The translations under genes were made by a program, and so were the position numbers. The notes beneath the pieces are model-generated. The model searched no databases and was not told where the DNA came from. It saw nothing but the letters and a program-made list of their open reading frames with translations. Positions 13,101 to 28,100 of a stretch of DNA of 64,000 bases are shown one piece after another; position 1 is the stretch's first letter; the number at the start of each line of letters is the position of its first letter. Location: the NCBI GenBank assembly GCA_016165875.1, contig JABBOT010000082.1, forward strand, positions 5,445,168 through 5,509,167. The letters run 5' to 3'. This stretch comes from Acanthopleura granulata (Eukaryota > Mollusca > Polyplacophora > Chitonida > Chitonidae).

Positions 13101-16100
13101 GTGATCCCCATAGTACACCTTGACATCCAGTCGAAAGTATGTTTTCCACTCTATGTGTCTCGAATAAAAAGCGGTTGTGTTTAATCGGAATATTTTTTTA
13201 AAAATTTTCTTCTCATGTTATTTAATTCGTAGACCTTGTGGTTATTTCTTCTCAGTGACTTGCAGTATACTACTTACGCTGAGACTTTAACCAATAATCG
13301 CAAAGAATCCTTTACGTCAACCCCTATCCCAAAGAGGAAACCAGGGACCTTTGTATCTCGTTGTTATTAGAACAGGGATTGGTTATATTAACTCTTGTCT
13401 GATTACGACAAGAAAAGATTGAATTAATCTGAAACGGAATATATTCATTATATGCTGCATATAAGTGTACTTGCATACAGAAACTAGTGATCAGCTTTCA
13501 TGTTGATGTATAACTATACAATTCTCTGTGTGTAATGTGGTAATTCATTAACACAGAGATCTCCAGGGTCATTGGAAACAAATAACTAACCGTTATATGC
13601 TGGCACGCTGTCTATGTATTTCTGACGATGCTATCACTGCATTATGTTGCTTTCATTGTTGCACCCCGGAACTCCTCAAGCTATACGCCCTTTCAACGGC
13701 CTTTCTTCTGATACACCTTCATCATACTTGAATAGGGCAATGTTCTTGTTTGCTGAGATGTAATTTGCAAACACGAATAGTATGTGTTATACTGTATATC
13801 GAGCTTACAGTGTGACCATTGAGAAGACTGACTCAGGAAATCCGACTGTTTTCATTTACACTTTTGTAACGTGGGGCTATGTCTATTCGGAATCTTTCGA
13901 TGTGGCCAGTTGTATGAGGCATGTCATGGAAATTGTTTTCATAAATTGTCTGCTTTTATATCTCAGTGAAATGTACAAGAGAAGCGTCCGCTTACCGGGA
14001 ACATAACGTGACTTTCAGTTTTCCTGCTATACCACAATTATTGGCACTTTTTGGATGGCTTGTCTAAATTCACAGTGCTTTATTTTCGATGAAAGAACTC
14101 CGAAAACATACGACACGACGTCTCAGGAAGTATCAGTGTCAGCCAATATTTGGCTGTCCTTCTGCCTTGATCGGTGCTAGTCAGGCGAAGAAATAAGACT
14201 GTTGCCGGATGTGACGTCTTTGTTTAAGTCCGAGTCTCTTGCTTGTGATATTAACACGTCAAACACACGTCGTTTGGCACGGGCTTTCGATTCTCGTCAT
14301 TTTCTACCAAATATAGCATTCACGTCCCCCGTATTATAATTACTTACACTAAGATTTAATGCTTAGTCTGTCTTTTCCTGGACAACCCCACAATGCTGAG
14401 TAAACTTAAGAAGTGATGGCAGATGGCACAGTTCTTTGTTGATACCTAACAGTCAAGACTTTTTTCAAATAGGGCAAAATACTGACTGATTCATTCTTGT
14501 GTGTGCATGTTACAATAACTGGTTTTCCCCCAAAGTCGATACTTGTATTTTTATTGTGAACGGAGCTTATTTCAAAGTCGCTGCAAACATATTACCGGCC
14601 AGCACAACCACATGTGTTACGCGCTTGGCTATATCTGACGCCGGCGCGTTGAGCCATTATGTGAATGGCGAGTAAACTATTGTAGTATTGTCATGCTACA
14701 AAGCACGCTATGGTCTTTACAATATCGACCTGTACTGGTCTTGTTACTATGTTGTCCAGGCCAAAGCCGGCCTGCCTCCTAAGCTGTCGATGGAGCGTGG
14801 ATGGGTCTTTCTTCGAGAGTTAATACTATGTCGTTGAGACAGACTACCGAGCACCACAATCTCGTCTGCATGTAGGGGGTTGTGGGCGGTGGTGGCGAAT
14901 TGCGATGGTGTAAGACTACACAGTCTGAGTGGGGCCAGTAGCATTTTTGTCCAAATGTCAAATTAATAGAATACAATAATATTGGATTTTAATTCTTCTG
15001 TATGTTTGCATGCGGTCATACACCATCAGCGTGGACAATGTCCTCTAATCAGCGTGGGTTGGTGTTCTGTGCGATCTGACCGAACAGCACTTACCCAGGG
15101 TAAACATAGAATCCGTTGGCAGGGAATTCACATAAACATTACGTAAACCGCAGCCAGATTGTATAGGTCAAGACTGTTTGACCTTCAGCAATTTATTCAT
15201 TTAGCCTTGCGAACATTTTAGAGAACATGTGGAACATGCTCCCCAACCTACAGCCTCCCACCTTTCACATTTATATCTCAACCTCAAATAGGCTTGCTGT
15301 CTTAATATCTGTTCCTAACGACTTTTCCGCTATAAAGCTGTCATCTGCGTAAAGCGTCCTTATCAGTCTGGACAATTCAAACAGCGGCAAACAATCGAAC
15401 AAAAAACATGAAATATGCATGTTGCTGAAGAGCATATGCCGCAACAATGTCAAAATAAAAAAGTAACTCTTTTAGCGCTACAGGCTAGTTCCTGCAAAAC
15501 ATCTTTCTGGTGCTTGTTTCGCCAGGCGATTTCGGTGATCCCTATTAATCCTTCTTCAATATATGCAATGAATGGATAACATTTCAACAGCTGATTCTGT
15601 GCCGATGAAATGTAATGACAGCCAAGTTTGCGCATCCAGCTTCAAATAGTTCTTTTCTTTTTACTTTAATCCTAAATGACTTTGTGTAACAGGTCTCGGT
15701 GGCACATGAGCTTGAACTTCGCCTAATCACCTTGGCCGGTTTGCTGCACACACATTGAAGAGTTTTCTTGTCCATTACAGTTTTACTTGAACTGATATGA
15801 AATCATCTGTGACTGTTATTTATGGCGCGATGAATTCTCACACGCTTTCGTGGCTGTATAGGTATGCAGACATGCTAAGCATCCTTCGGAGTGAGATTCC
15901 TTCTTCCCGAAATCCAATATCGCTGATGGCCTAAATATGGCTTCTATAACCGCCTCTAAATGACATGAAATATTCACTTGTGATCAAATCGATCTGTCTG
16001 CATTCGTGGATGGTTCAGTTTAATGGGTCTTTTTTATCACTTCCTTTTTAAATGCGCCGATGAAACAGTTTACTGTAAAGCGTTGCTACGTAATGCATCC

Positions 16101-19100
16101 CTCAGCCACTGGTTGTGGCTAAAGCGGAATGGCTGAAGATCAATAACGAGGAATGGACGTCGAATGTAGCCTCAAAACCAGAGCAAACGCGGCCATATTC
16201 TCTTTGCATGAAATGACCCGCTAGCCTGCCTTTCCACTAAAAATTCGAACAACAAAGTCTAAAAAGACTTTTTCCAACTGTGCTGGTGATTTCGTGAGCT
16301 TGTGTAGATTAGTTTTCTGAATAGTTTGCATGACATACGTCTTATATTGTTTAGGAAACAAATGGCCCATGTGTATGTTTGTACCCTATAAAATGTTTTA
16401 TGAGGCTATACATTTATTAAGAAAAGACAAAAACAAAAAGCCCCTCTTTGGAAATAAAATATGCGGCAATGTAGATACAGTGCAATGACATCTGAAGGTA
16501 AAAATGTATTAGGCACACCGGGAGATCTGTCATTCGGCATGTTATTTACCTGTCATGATCAACTACTATCATACAGACAATTCCAAGAAAACTTGGAAAA
16601 AATAGAACAATTTATTTTATATAATACAGAGCAATAAATCACAAGACACTTATCTCAGAAGCTCGAAGTAAAGAAATTTTAAGAAGAAATATGTTTGCTT
16701 TAACTTGGGCATGCTATTAAATATAAATAATTACCATCGGCATGATAAGCGTTCAGTGCATGAGGACGCATACGTCACACTCGCGTAGTTTAACGGTCCG
16801 ATAACGCTCGGCATGTACGAGGAGAGCTGCAGTTAATTACTGAGTAGAATATCAAATAATCAGTGCACAAATGCATTTTTTACAGGAAATAGCAAATCCG
16901 TAATGGATATTATTTTTCAATCCTTTAACAAACACTAATGCGTTAGCTCGAAGATGATGCATTTGTGTTGGCTCAAGTAAAAGAGGAAGATGTCATAGGT
17001 TTGTTGTGTTCTGTTTGTTGCAGCTGACATCATGCGAGGGAGAAGGCACGGAGCACTCTGCGGGAAGATTCCGCGTGGAAACCGGAGAGCGAGAAGGCGA
17101 AGAGGTGAGAGCTGCATAGACTAGATGGGAAAACCGTTATTGAAAAACTTCTGCAAACCCTCGTCCCAGCAGAAATCATGGTTAATCACATAACTGAATT
17201 TTCACGTCATCAGATGATAGACTCTGTATGATTGGATCAGTATTTTGCCGTTTGAGTGAAAATTTTAGAAAGTAGTCTTCGTGAATTGGACAATTTAAAA
17301 TATTATTGGAAAAAACTTACTTTTTTAAGGCCCGCTTTGAAAAAGAAAGAAAAAAATCAACCCAGCAGCATTACGAGCAAATTGACGGAAATGATAATCA
17401 TTGCCAAACCTGCACAGGGCGTATTCCGATCCCATTCATTAGATCATTTATTTCTGTATCTGAGATTCTCTTTAGAGTAATAGTGTAATGAAAATATTCT
17501 TCGTGTAATCCTACAATGATTTTTCCAAAGGTAGGCCCACGGGGTCTGCCGAAAAGTCCAAAAGGTTCTGAGGTGAGATAAATGTTCACAAAAAAAAACT
17601 GCATGAGCAGATTGCCTCCGTGAAGTAATGAATTCCTAGAATCAATGCATCGATCATTATGTCGTGACGTAATGTAAACGCTGATTCTGGTTTAAAGGCT
17701 TTAAATGGCCAAAAATAAACATATTAATAATGTTACTTTTTAATAACCACACTCTTTATAATCCATATTTAACTCTCTCGTTAGAGTAACTCACTTGCCC
17801 TAGGGTATATGTGTATGTAATCTTCCAAAGGACCATCCCGGCCGTATCAAAGCGATTAAATGCTGGATTCTAGCACTTTATTTTAGAAGGTTTAACATAT
17901 ACTTTGTAGTGCTATACTTTCCTGAGGGATCTGTTCGGATCCCATCAACCATAAATCCGATCTGCAAAATGCAAGGGAAGTATTTTTGAGTGCATCATAA
18001 ATTGTCAATCGACGAAGGCAAACACATCGATCACAGATCCTTCAAAGATCCACCAAGACTGCAATTTGCAGCCATTTTGTAACAAGCCACATCTGATATT
18101 TCTTTCTATCTTTGGTTTTTTTGTTCCAGATATCAAGTCCGTTGAACAGCCCTATTCATTTAGAAAATCCCGAATTCCAAACGCGGTGGTATTTCAAATA
18201 TTTTCTAGGAAAATGTAAGTATATTCGACAACTTTGGCGATTTTGTGATGTCCTCATAACACACCTGAAGTCCAACTGTGAGCCGTAGCACCAGTCTTGC
18301 TGGTAGACTACACCATACGATGTGTACAGGTGCGTACTAAGATGATGGCAAACGGTGGCAAACATAATAAGCCGCCAGGTTCCGGTTGAATTTACCTAAA
18401 GGAATTTTCGCTCTGCCGGAACAGATGACAAATTGATGCCAGGCCTATCGATGAAATCCAGGTCTGGGTGATAGCGATGTCCTTCAGTGCGTAAGATACG
18501 GTGTCCGCACGACGACTTTTTTGTTAACTGCCACGTCCGATTCCGTGCGCGCTTAACAGCATAAAGCACTGTTTAATGCCATATAAGATGTTATGAGAGC
18601 GCAAAAGAGTACGGTGCTTTTCACTGTCTGAAGAAGGTAACACAACAAGCAAACCCACATCCGCACTCCAGCCAAGAATAGGAAAGAACATGATATGAAT
18701 TAACAAAAGCTGATTCCTAATCCTCAAGTATTCCCAATAGTTACGACAAGAGCGTGGAAAAGATAATGAAAATGATAATGATAATGAAAAGGAATGAGAT
18801 ATAAAGACACCGAATTTGATATGCCCATATGTTTCACTTTGCAGTACACCAAAACTATGTTGGCATAGATTCGGACAAGGAACCGTTTCTGATGTCAGTC
18901 GTGGTGACTGATGCCAACAATCATAACGTGCTACAATACAGGGCCATTCTCTGGAAGAAAACGGTAGGTTTGGAAGAATTACACTAGTGCTATTTAGCTA
19001 ACATTTCCAGTGGTTAAGCACACTGTATCCTTGGATACTCACTAGACTGTTCATGCGCAACAGCATTGTTGGCTTACCAAAAGGAACACTATCTGTTCCG

Positions 19101-22100
19101 GTGATTCAGAATACCTAAAATCAGATAACAGAAACCGGGTTGTGGCGGAGACGTTAAGACTTTTGAACACATGAGATGCGTCTTCAATTCCGCCCATAAA
19201 CAGAGAGTTTGTGAATTCCTCGGCTCGCCCTGTTTGCTCACAGCAACTGTCACAGCGGACGAATCCACAGATTGGTCATGATTACCATGGTAATAATGAA
19301 CATCCGTCGACGCTGGGGGCCTTTGTATGGGCTAATTTTCGCTGAATACCACTTATCGTCCATTAATATGGTGTGTATGAAAAATTCGTAAGTAACTTGC
19401 AAAAGGTGGATGGTTTACTCTGGAAAGATCGGTTAACTCAACCCATAAAGCGAAAAATTCATGAACGTGGCGCTAAACAACAATGAGATAAACAAACAGT
19501 ACGTCACAGCATAATACACGTGGCTTAAGTAAGTCTAAGCATGACTTTGTTTCTTCTAGGAACATTGTTTGATTGGTTAACATACAAATATTGTTCTTTA
19601 TCTAATTATGATTTATTCCGTCAGGGGGCTTTACGTATCTGTTTACCGTATCACCCAAATAAACCGATGACAGTCAAAGGCATTCTCAGGTGAGTTTTTA
19701 TTCTGCTTTGAAATTCTGACACTGTATGTGAAACATGTACAGTATATGAAAGGTAGATCTTCACGATTTTCAGTAATTTAGAAATGCGCTAAACGAAACC
19801 TCTTTCCATTACTACGAATAAATTACTGGAAGCTTTTGTTGACCAGAATCGCCGTTGATATGCCACAACATCATGTTATTTTTAGTATCTGATTTTGAGA
19901 AACAATCACTCAACATCTTGCTTAGCATGTTCAACGTTTTGTTTTTAAATTTCAGCCATTTTAATATAGACAAAACTGAAAAAGGTCCCAAAGAAATATT
20001 TGATCCTGAGATTCAAAAAGAACTGCTGGTTTTAGAAGAGCAAGAGGGTTCTGTGAACTTTAAATTCGGGGTGTTGTATGCAAAAGACGGCCAAACATCG
20101 GACGATGAGATGTTTAGTAACGGTAAGTTTAAAGAGTAACAAAACTTGAAAAAAGGAGCAAATAAATATTTTTTGCTGCTTCCTTTTCTTACCTAACTTA
20201 TCACTATGCTGCCATTGTTATATTGGTTTTGTTTTTATAATGCTTTAATGGAGAACTGGTGCTGTACAGTCAAAAAAAAAAAGAAACAAGCCATTGCCTG
20301 GATTCCCTTTCTGAAGGATTTCGTGTAATTTGTGATCGCCGGATATACTTCAACATATGACAATTGCTTGCAGCATACATGGATTTTTCCTACTGATCCC
20401 CAGATATACGATAACACATAGTAAAGTCATGCAGTACATGTCGGAACTTTTTAACCGCTTATCATCCTAAAATCTGTTCAAAGCATCTTAAGAAGTCTGA
20501 AAAACTATCATCCTTACATAGGGTTCCGCAGTCAGGCCTGATCAGACATTGAAAAAAATCACTCTTCTTGTGATCGTGTTACAACGAGTAGCAAAGTCAA
20601 CTTACAACGGAAGAGTCAGCAAAACGTCCATATAATGGGTTGCAGCGGACACTATCACATGCAGTCTTCATGTTTTCAGATATACGTTAAAATCGGCATT
20701 GCTTAACTCATCCTCAATTGAGATATATCACCCTTTAAACGTTATTTACGACTAAACAGAATAATGTGAAAACACCGATGACAGTATAGTGTTGCTCAGC
20801 AATGTGTCTCACCGAGGTAATGACTCAAAACAAAAAGGCATTGCCTTTGGTTGTGGCATTATGCTTTTATTGGCGTTCTAAGGATTTTCAGCGTACTTGT
20901 TATTATTACTATGGAAGGAAAGTTAGACAAAGTTTTCATACATGCTTAAAATGAAAGTATGCATTACACTTCATCTGCTGAGGTCCACTTTTATGTTTGG
21001 CAATCTGTGAAACGAGTAATCAGGAATATGAAAATGTATATTGTTTATTTTGGCCTTGAAATTTGTGAACAATAGCCAACCAAACCTAATTTATAACGAC
21101 TGGATCGGTATAGCGGATAATTAAAATGAAAACGCATGAGTTATACGTTCAAGTGATTTGATGGACTGATTAATTCACTGAAGTTTAACACCTTCCTCAG
21201 TAAGTCACTTCACAACAATCAGGTCAGTCAGAATAAACCAGCATGATTATTGAAAGGATTGCCGTAAAATGACGAGGATATTTTACAGTTAAGAGAGTGT
21301 GTTAAAATGGCGAGACTGTGTTACAGTGAAGAGAGTGTGTTAAAATTTCGAAGCTGTGTTACAGTGAAGAGAGTGTGTTAAAATAGCGAGGGTGTGTTAG
21401 AATGAAAAGATTGTGTTAAAATGGCGAGGGTGTGGTACAAAGAAGAGAGTGTGTTACAGTGGCCATGGAGTGTTACAATGACTGGGGTCTGTTACAATGA
21501 CAAGGGTGTGTTGAAAGGTTTAGTAGTGCGATCTGGTTGGTACATAAAACCGGCTACGGTGTACACGTTTGTATGCGTATACTGTTGAAGACAGGCCTTA
21601 CGTCACGTCACCATTCCTTGTGAGGAGTAACGAATGAATGTAACGTTGTAACGGGAAGGTATTGCGTGACATTGGTCCTGTCAGATTTCTTCATTACGTT
21701 TGTCACAAAATAGGACTGATCTGGCTAACGGTGTCTTGTAGTAGTATCCTCGTATGGAGGAGCGTAGCCCTGTTGTCAGCACAATACGGCATTCCATGTG
21801 AACTACATTTTGTCATGAATTGCTCCAAAATTACGACAACATGGAGAACCGACGAAAATCTGTTCATAATCAGAATGCCCTACTGTTACAAGGGCCTTGT
21901 TGCAATTTGTGGGACATTCGTACTGCCAAATTACTGGCGATACATCGTCTCTGTTGTAATGTCACTTTACTCTTACAACATCTAGTAGACGCAATGTGGA
22001 TGCTCTAGAATAAATGTCTTTTAGCAAGGCGTGAATATGGTTGAGGTGCCTCTGGCTTGAATTTGGAGCAAGCCCTAACGACGACGTTTCATCTTTCATT

Positions 22101-25100
22101 GTCAAACCAATGAACTGTGCATGATAATGTGAGTTTTGCCAGAGAATTAGCCCCCATTAACAGTTAGTCTGGCTCGCTTGACAACTTCAGGTTTGTTTCA
22201 TTATTGATGTTCATGTCAATGCTGAGTAGTGTATCTCTGAGGTTGAATAAATATGGCGGTGAAAAAGATATGTATGCTGTCGCAACTTCTTTCCGCTTCC
22301 TTACCTGACCGATATTTGATGTTGAATTAATTCATTCTTCAGACACAGCGTCGCCAGCCTTCCATAAATTCGTGAGTTTGCTCGGGGAAAGGATTAAACT
22401 AAAAGGATGGGACAGATTTAAAGGAGGCCTTGATGTCAAGAGTGAGTATTGCCGAGATGTTTTTGCTTTATAAACTAAATATGAACCATTGATTTAAAAT
22501 TTCTGCTTTCATTTCTTCATTTTATTGGCCTTCCACAACTCTTCCTTCCGGCTTGTTCTTCACACGTCAAAGAGTTCTGGCGTAATCCTTGCTGTTTGAT
22601 TTCTTTTCCCTTTACCTAAAATACCGACCCACAGGAATTACACAATCTCAACCCTTCTTAGTGAACAGGAAAATGGAGAATATGCATTTACCGCACTAAC
22701 CTTTCAAGAAACGTTGCGTTACTGAGAACATAAAAACACTTAGCGTTGGAATCCACTCGATCCTTCCCAAATGGTTGCCCTGTTCATATCCTGAGATCCC
22801 CACGGACGTGCCTGCTGGCACTCGGCTCATTTTCCAGTCTGCTGCATGTGTGTTCTCACCGCCATCCTAACACATTTACGTTCCAATGTGGCTAATCTAA
22901 CCAAACGATTTAGGAAAGAAAAACAAAAAAATTCATTCATGGACAATAGGTTCGATGGAAGTGTTGCCTTTGGGAGAACACGTTTCAATTTGATATCGAA
23001 AATTTCCATGAAGTTCCAAACAAATTGAGAGTGATTGGCTCATCCTGAAAACGTATCGTATTTAAATGCACCGTGAACTTACACAGTACCATTTGCAAAA
23101 GCATGGTAAACTCTGTAAGCCTAAAATCACCTCGCAAAGTTATTATATGTCAAAAAATAGAAAGAAGTTAACATCAACTTTTCACGATCACGATATTTAC
23201 TTTAAACCCAAAAGTTCAGTGTTTACATGTAAGACGTAATGTTCCTCTTGCAGCTAACACGACCGGGGAGGAGTCCGTGTACACGGTGTATGAAGGTCAC
23301 GAGATCATGTTCCACGTGTCGGACCTACTTCCACACTCCAAAGAAAATAAACAGCAAGTACGTGAAAAAAGTTTCTGGACAACCATGATAAAGTACCTTT
23401 CTGCAAAGCTTAAAGAATTATATGTTCTTGCTTTGAAATGACGTTTATCTTCGGAATCCAACCAGTTTGGGATCTTTTTTGACTACCGTTCACCAATAAA
23501 GTCCCATGCTCGAATCCTGATCAGGTTTGTCCATCTGACAAAGTTCATCAGGACCCGTCCCAGGGTCACGAAACTGACTTAGGCTTAAGTCGATACTTCA
23601 CAACAATTCTTCAGATCAGTCAGTTTTTACTTCACAACAATTCTTCAAATCAGTCAGTTTTTACTTCACAACAATTCTTCAGATCAGTCTGTCTTTACTT
23701 CATAGCAATTCCTCAGATCGGTTAGTCTTTACCTCACAACAGTTTTTCAGATCAATCAGTTTTTACTTCACAACAATTCTTCAGATCAGTCAGTTTTTAC
23801 TTCACAACAATTCTTCAAATCAGTCAGTCTTTACTTCAAAGCACTTCTTCAGATCAGTCAGTCTTTACTTCATAACAATTTGACTGATCTGAAAAATTTT
23901 TGTTTTATTGCCTGGTGTTGTCTTAGACCTTCAAGGCAACAGTGAAATTAGCGTTGACTTTCAAATCAAAGTTCAGAAATAATACAACAAGTTATGAATA
24001 AACCTGACTTAAACCAAAGATAAAACCTTTGAGAGAAGATCTAGACCTGTGCCGGTCTGTGTCTGTTGGCCTTCAAACGTCAACTTGTCTGCCGTCTAAT
24101 AAGAGAAGTTATCTTGGGCAAGAGACTGCTGTGTGATCTTGTTATTAGTCATGTTAGTGTTCAACACCGTGCTCAAGAATTGTCACGAAGTAGTCGAAGT
24201 AAATGAGTACAGTTAATGCGGATGCTAAGAATAAACCATCTGCTTTCGCCATCCACGTAACTATCCTCCTGGCTTAAGCCCGCAACTGAGGCAACAAGAG
24301 CTGGATTCCAGAGGGCGACCTCGCAGATCAGGGGCCCGTCTTATAAAGTTGGAGTAGCTTACGTCAGAGATAGATGTTTACGTCCGCTTTAGTATCGGCT
24401 TCCGTCAGCTCCTAGTAGCGTCTTACTAAAGTTGTCGCAATGCTTAAAGTTTTTCTACGAAACACCACCAGCGCTGCCATATTTAGTATACCTATGGAAT
24501 TTACGCCTGTTCGAGGGTAGGTGTAAATTTGCACCAAACTTTACATCAAGTGGCAGCTACTCTAGCTTATTAAGACGGTCAGCAGGTGTTAGACGAACGA
24601 GTCAGTGAGGACCCGGTTAACCACAACTGAAATTTAAATAATAGACACGACTGAAGAATGTATCGAGGTTTTGGTCGTATCTTTTTTGGACATATCTGCT
24701 TCAAAAGAATGATTCAATTGCTGAATCTTTGTAATCGTGTTTCATTTGATGAGTTGTTTTTTGCGTTTTCAGGTTGAAAGGAAGCGGCACATTGGCAATG
24801 ACATCGTGAATATTGTTTTTATCGACTGTGATGATGACAAGGTCCCATGCTTCAGACCGGCCATGATGAAAACGCACTTTACTCGTATCCTTTGATCAGA
24901 TTTCAGAATGGATAAAGATTGCTAAGATCGGCACTAAGGTGATTTAGTTTTCTTCTTTGATGTTGGGGGTGACTAGGTATGAAATATAACAGTGTCGTCA
25001 AAACTGTAATTTGAATAAATTCGTCGCCATGTTTTTTCATACTTGTTCCTGAGGAAAAAAGATTTCATGGGATAAATTTCATTCTCTGTCAGCTGCAGAA

Positions 25101-28100
25101 TAATAAAGGTGTCTGTGTGGAAAAAATAACTGTCTAAAAATAGCCATAATACACTGTCTAGCCACAAGCAAGCATAAGGACGTAGGCCATGGGTTTTGCC
25201 CTGTATTTTGGCCACCTGGTGCCTTATCACCAGCGCCTGACGTGATAGCGACTTAGTACATTGTGTATGAGCTAACTGTTGCTCTTTCGCTAAATTAATC
25301 GATGGGCAAATCCGTGCACTTGTCTGTAGCATACCATGAGATCTTACAGTCTGTGGTTTTGTCGATGCTAAAAACTTTGCTCTGTTACATTTGCCTAATA
25401 TACGACCATGGTCTTTTTCTCTCCGTAAAAAATCAATTGGTCCTCCTAGGTCATTGATCTAGATCAGTGCAAGAGTCCTTTGTAGCTCTAATCAGGCAAA
25501 CATGCTGATCAATATGTATCGAGCGAAGAATGTCCATCATTAAATCTACAGGGCCAGGAAAGGAGATATGCTATTATAAATGAAGGGCAGATAAATATTT
25601 TTGTTCAAATGATGTTTCTTTGACGTTATGTGCAGATATATTTGCTGTGGTAACTTACAATTCTCAGTACGATTACTACAGGTAAGTATCACGGTGATGA
25701 CTTTCATGACCTTGATCCACCTGCTCAACCAATTCTTCACATGGGAAACCATTGTAGATTTATCGATCACATGATCAAATCCTTGATATGCCATTTTGCT
25801 TTGTACCTCGACCTGAGCTCATTATTCAGTCGATAAAGAAATAACTCTGGGGCCAGTTATCCACCAAGGCATTTCCGACTTAAACCTTGAGACAAATGTG
25901 TCAAGAATTCAACCTCCAGTACCAAACACAAACGTTTAAGCTTTAAAATTTGACACATTTGTTTCAAGGTCACGCTGACTGTTTAGTTCAAATTTTATTT
26001 CCTAAACTTCCATATCACGAGTTCAAAATTTTGACTTAAGTGAGAAATATCTTTGTCTGGTAGGCCACTTGTTACCCTAATTGTTTATCGTTTAAGCGCA
26101 GCGTCGTTAAGAGTGATGACGAATACTCGGAATTCCTCGAAGAATTGCCCATTGTAATTATTTTTTGCATTTAACTATTACCATAGGTCCACCATTGCTT
26201 TTTTGTTCTTTGCCCTAGCAAACTTTCGGAAGTTAGTCAAGTTCATATTTAAGTTGCCTGAACGTACACAAGTTATCTACATGTTTATTGCACAGAAAAA
26301 TGAATAAGTGATGATGGCTAAAAGGTCATATTGCCAACATTCACATGTATTATGGCAAAATTGCTTCGGTATTTTTTCACTTTTTATTACAAGTAACGCG
26401 AGTAATAATATATCCAAGTTTCACAGTCCCTGTGATGTAAAGCGTAACGTTATATTAGAACAGTTCGTTCTAGTTCCTCTATTGGAAGAAAACTGTTCAA
26501 TATTATCCATCGATTGTTTACGTCTTTCAATCTAGTTTAGGGTGTATGAGGCCGATGCCTTGTCTCAGTTCACGGCGACAGCCCAAAACAATCAGTTTGC
26601 TTCTTTGTCAGTGCCATGGCTTGAGAAAACAGTCATCAGTTTATTACACCTTTCAATGGTATATATTTTTCTACATCAGCGAATAAATGCCTGCGTTCAA
26701 TCTCAAGTTAGGTCGCCACTCAAATACATTGGCGATTAATTGTATTTGCTGTAATATCTTGAAGAAATGCCAGCTTGATTGATTTCATGTACGTTCATAA
26801 GCTTTCTGGACATTATTGGACGACATGCATTATTTTTCGCCAGTGGATAATCATAAAAATCCCCCTATGGTGGACGCCATTGGGTTAATATATATTCCGC
26901 TATGCATTTTCTGAGCTTTACCTGCTGGAAACTTAGATGATGTATTCATAATACACTTATTTATTTGATTGGTGTTTTACGCCGTACTCAAGAATATTTC
27001 ATTTTATACGCCGGCCAGCATTATGGTGGAGGGAAAACGGGCAGAGCCCGGGGAAAGCCCACGACCATCCACGGCTTGCTGACAGACCTTCCCACGCACG
27101 GCCGGAGAGAAAGTCTGAATGAGCACGTGCAATGCAAGTCCGTGGAAAAAAAAAAGCATCTACAAGAAAATGACCATGAACATGTATTTACCCACCCTTT
27201 AGTGCAATGCCGTGTCCATGACAAATTATTTTGAATTCTCTCTAACCTCTCCCCTACTCAACCCTTTGAGACAAACCCAACAGATGATTTTTCATGGAAA
27301 CTGTTACAGCAGTGATGGGTTTTAGATAATATTCCCACTGGCTTATTTTCCAGATAGATGGATTGCGTATATGATTAGTTACTTGATTCAATCGAAAACG
27401 GCTTAACAATCAGATCCAGTTTCTACCCAGAAGCAGTCGGCTAAGATAACTCGTGGTCCGGCATAGCTATTGCATAAGTCATATTCATTCCCTTGTAGGT
27501 TTCTTGTTTCGCTGTTTACCTACAACAACATCAGTCAGAGATAAAAAGTTCAGCTTATTATCAACGATATTCTCTAAGTTGAAATACACAACCAAAAACA
27601 TTGTGATGTCTGTAAGAGGAAGAATAGGCAGTTTTCGGCTTTGATGTTATATTGTTAGACAGAAATCCGCTCTTTATTCAAGTCACGTTCTCAGAGCTGT
27701 CAAAACTGGATCCTTCTTTACACATTCTTCTCAAATTTCCAGACTTGCAGTTTTTTCCGAAGAGTCTGTTCCGCTTTTCGGACCTCCCTTACCGTGTCCG
27801 CCAATATTTACACATCACCGTGGATTCCGGGATTTCCTGCTTGTCAAACGTAAGTGTTTTTCTCATCTGTTCTCTTGCTGTGTTGCAGAAATTGTCAAAG
27901 GAACAAAAAATCCATGTTCCTATAATAAGCGAATACCTAACACTAAAGCTTGTCCCTCAGGAAATGTATTGTTGCAACTATAACCTAATTATTAACCGCA
28001 TAAATCTGGATTAGTTGTTGTATAACTTCATTTGCATAATTACAGTGGTTCACATATGCTGAAATGTTAACCCTGGGCTACTTCTTTGCCGCGGAGCAAG

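Larger units (their letters stand above)
1141..17023. other. Large GARNL3 intron 1 (15.9 kb)
   Basis: Between the exon 1 donor and exon 2 acceptor I see no further GARNL3 coding block. The intron holds a 13-bp tandem triplication at 5377-5415, a SINE copy at 6178-6430, a stretch open in three frames at 9041-9427, a short C run at 11151-11158, and otherwise unique-looking AT-rich DNA. Its position near the 5' end and its size make it the likeliest place for intronic enhancers or alternative first exons, but nothing in the sequence proves that. Confidence 0.8.

Noticed and set aside
23595..23893. Regular spaced repeats that could suggest a CRISPR-like array
   Set aside because: Units are directly adjacent with no unique spacers, and the window is clearly from an animal genome.
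27652..28014. 120-codon forward frame over exon 11
   Set aside because: It is in a different frame from the conserved FSEESVPLFGPP reading of GARNL3 exon 11, so it is a shadow.
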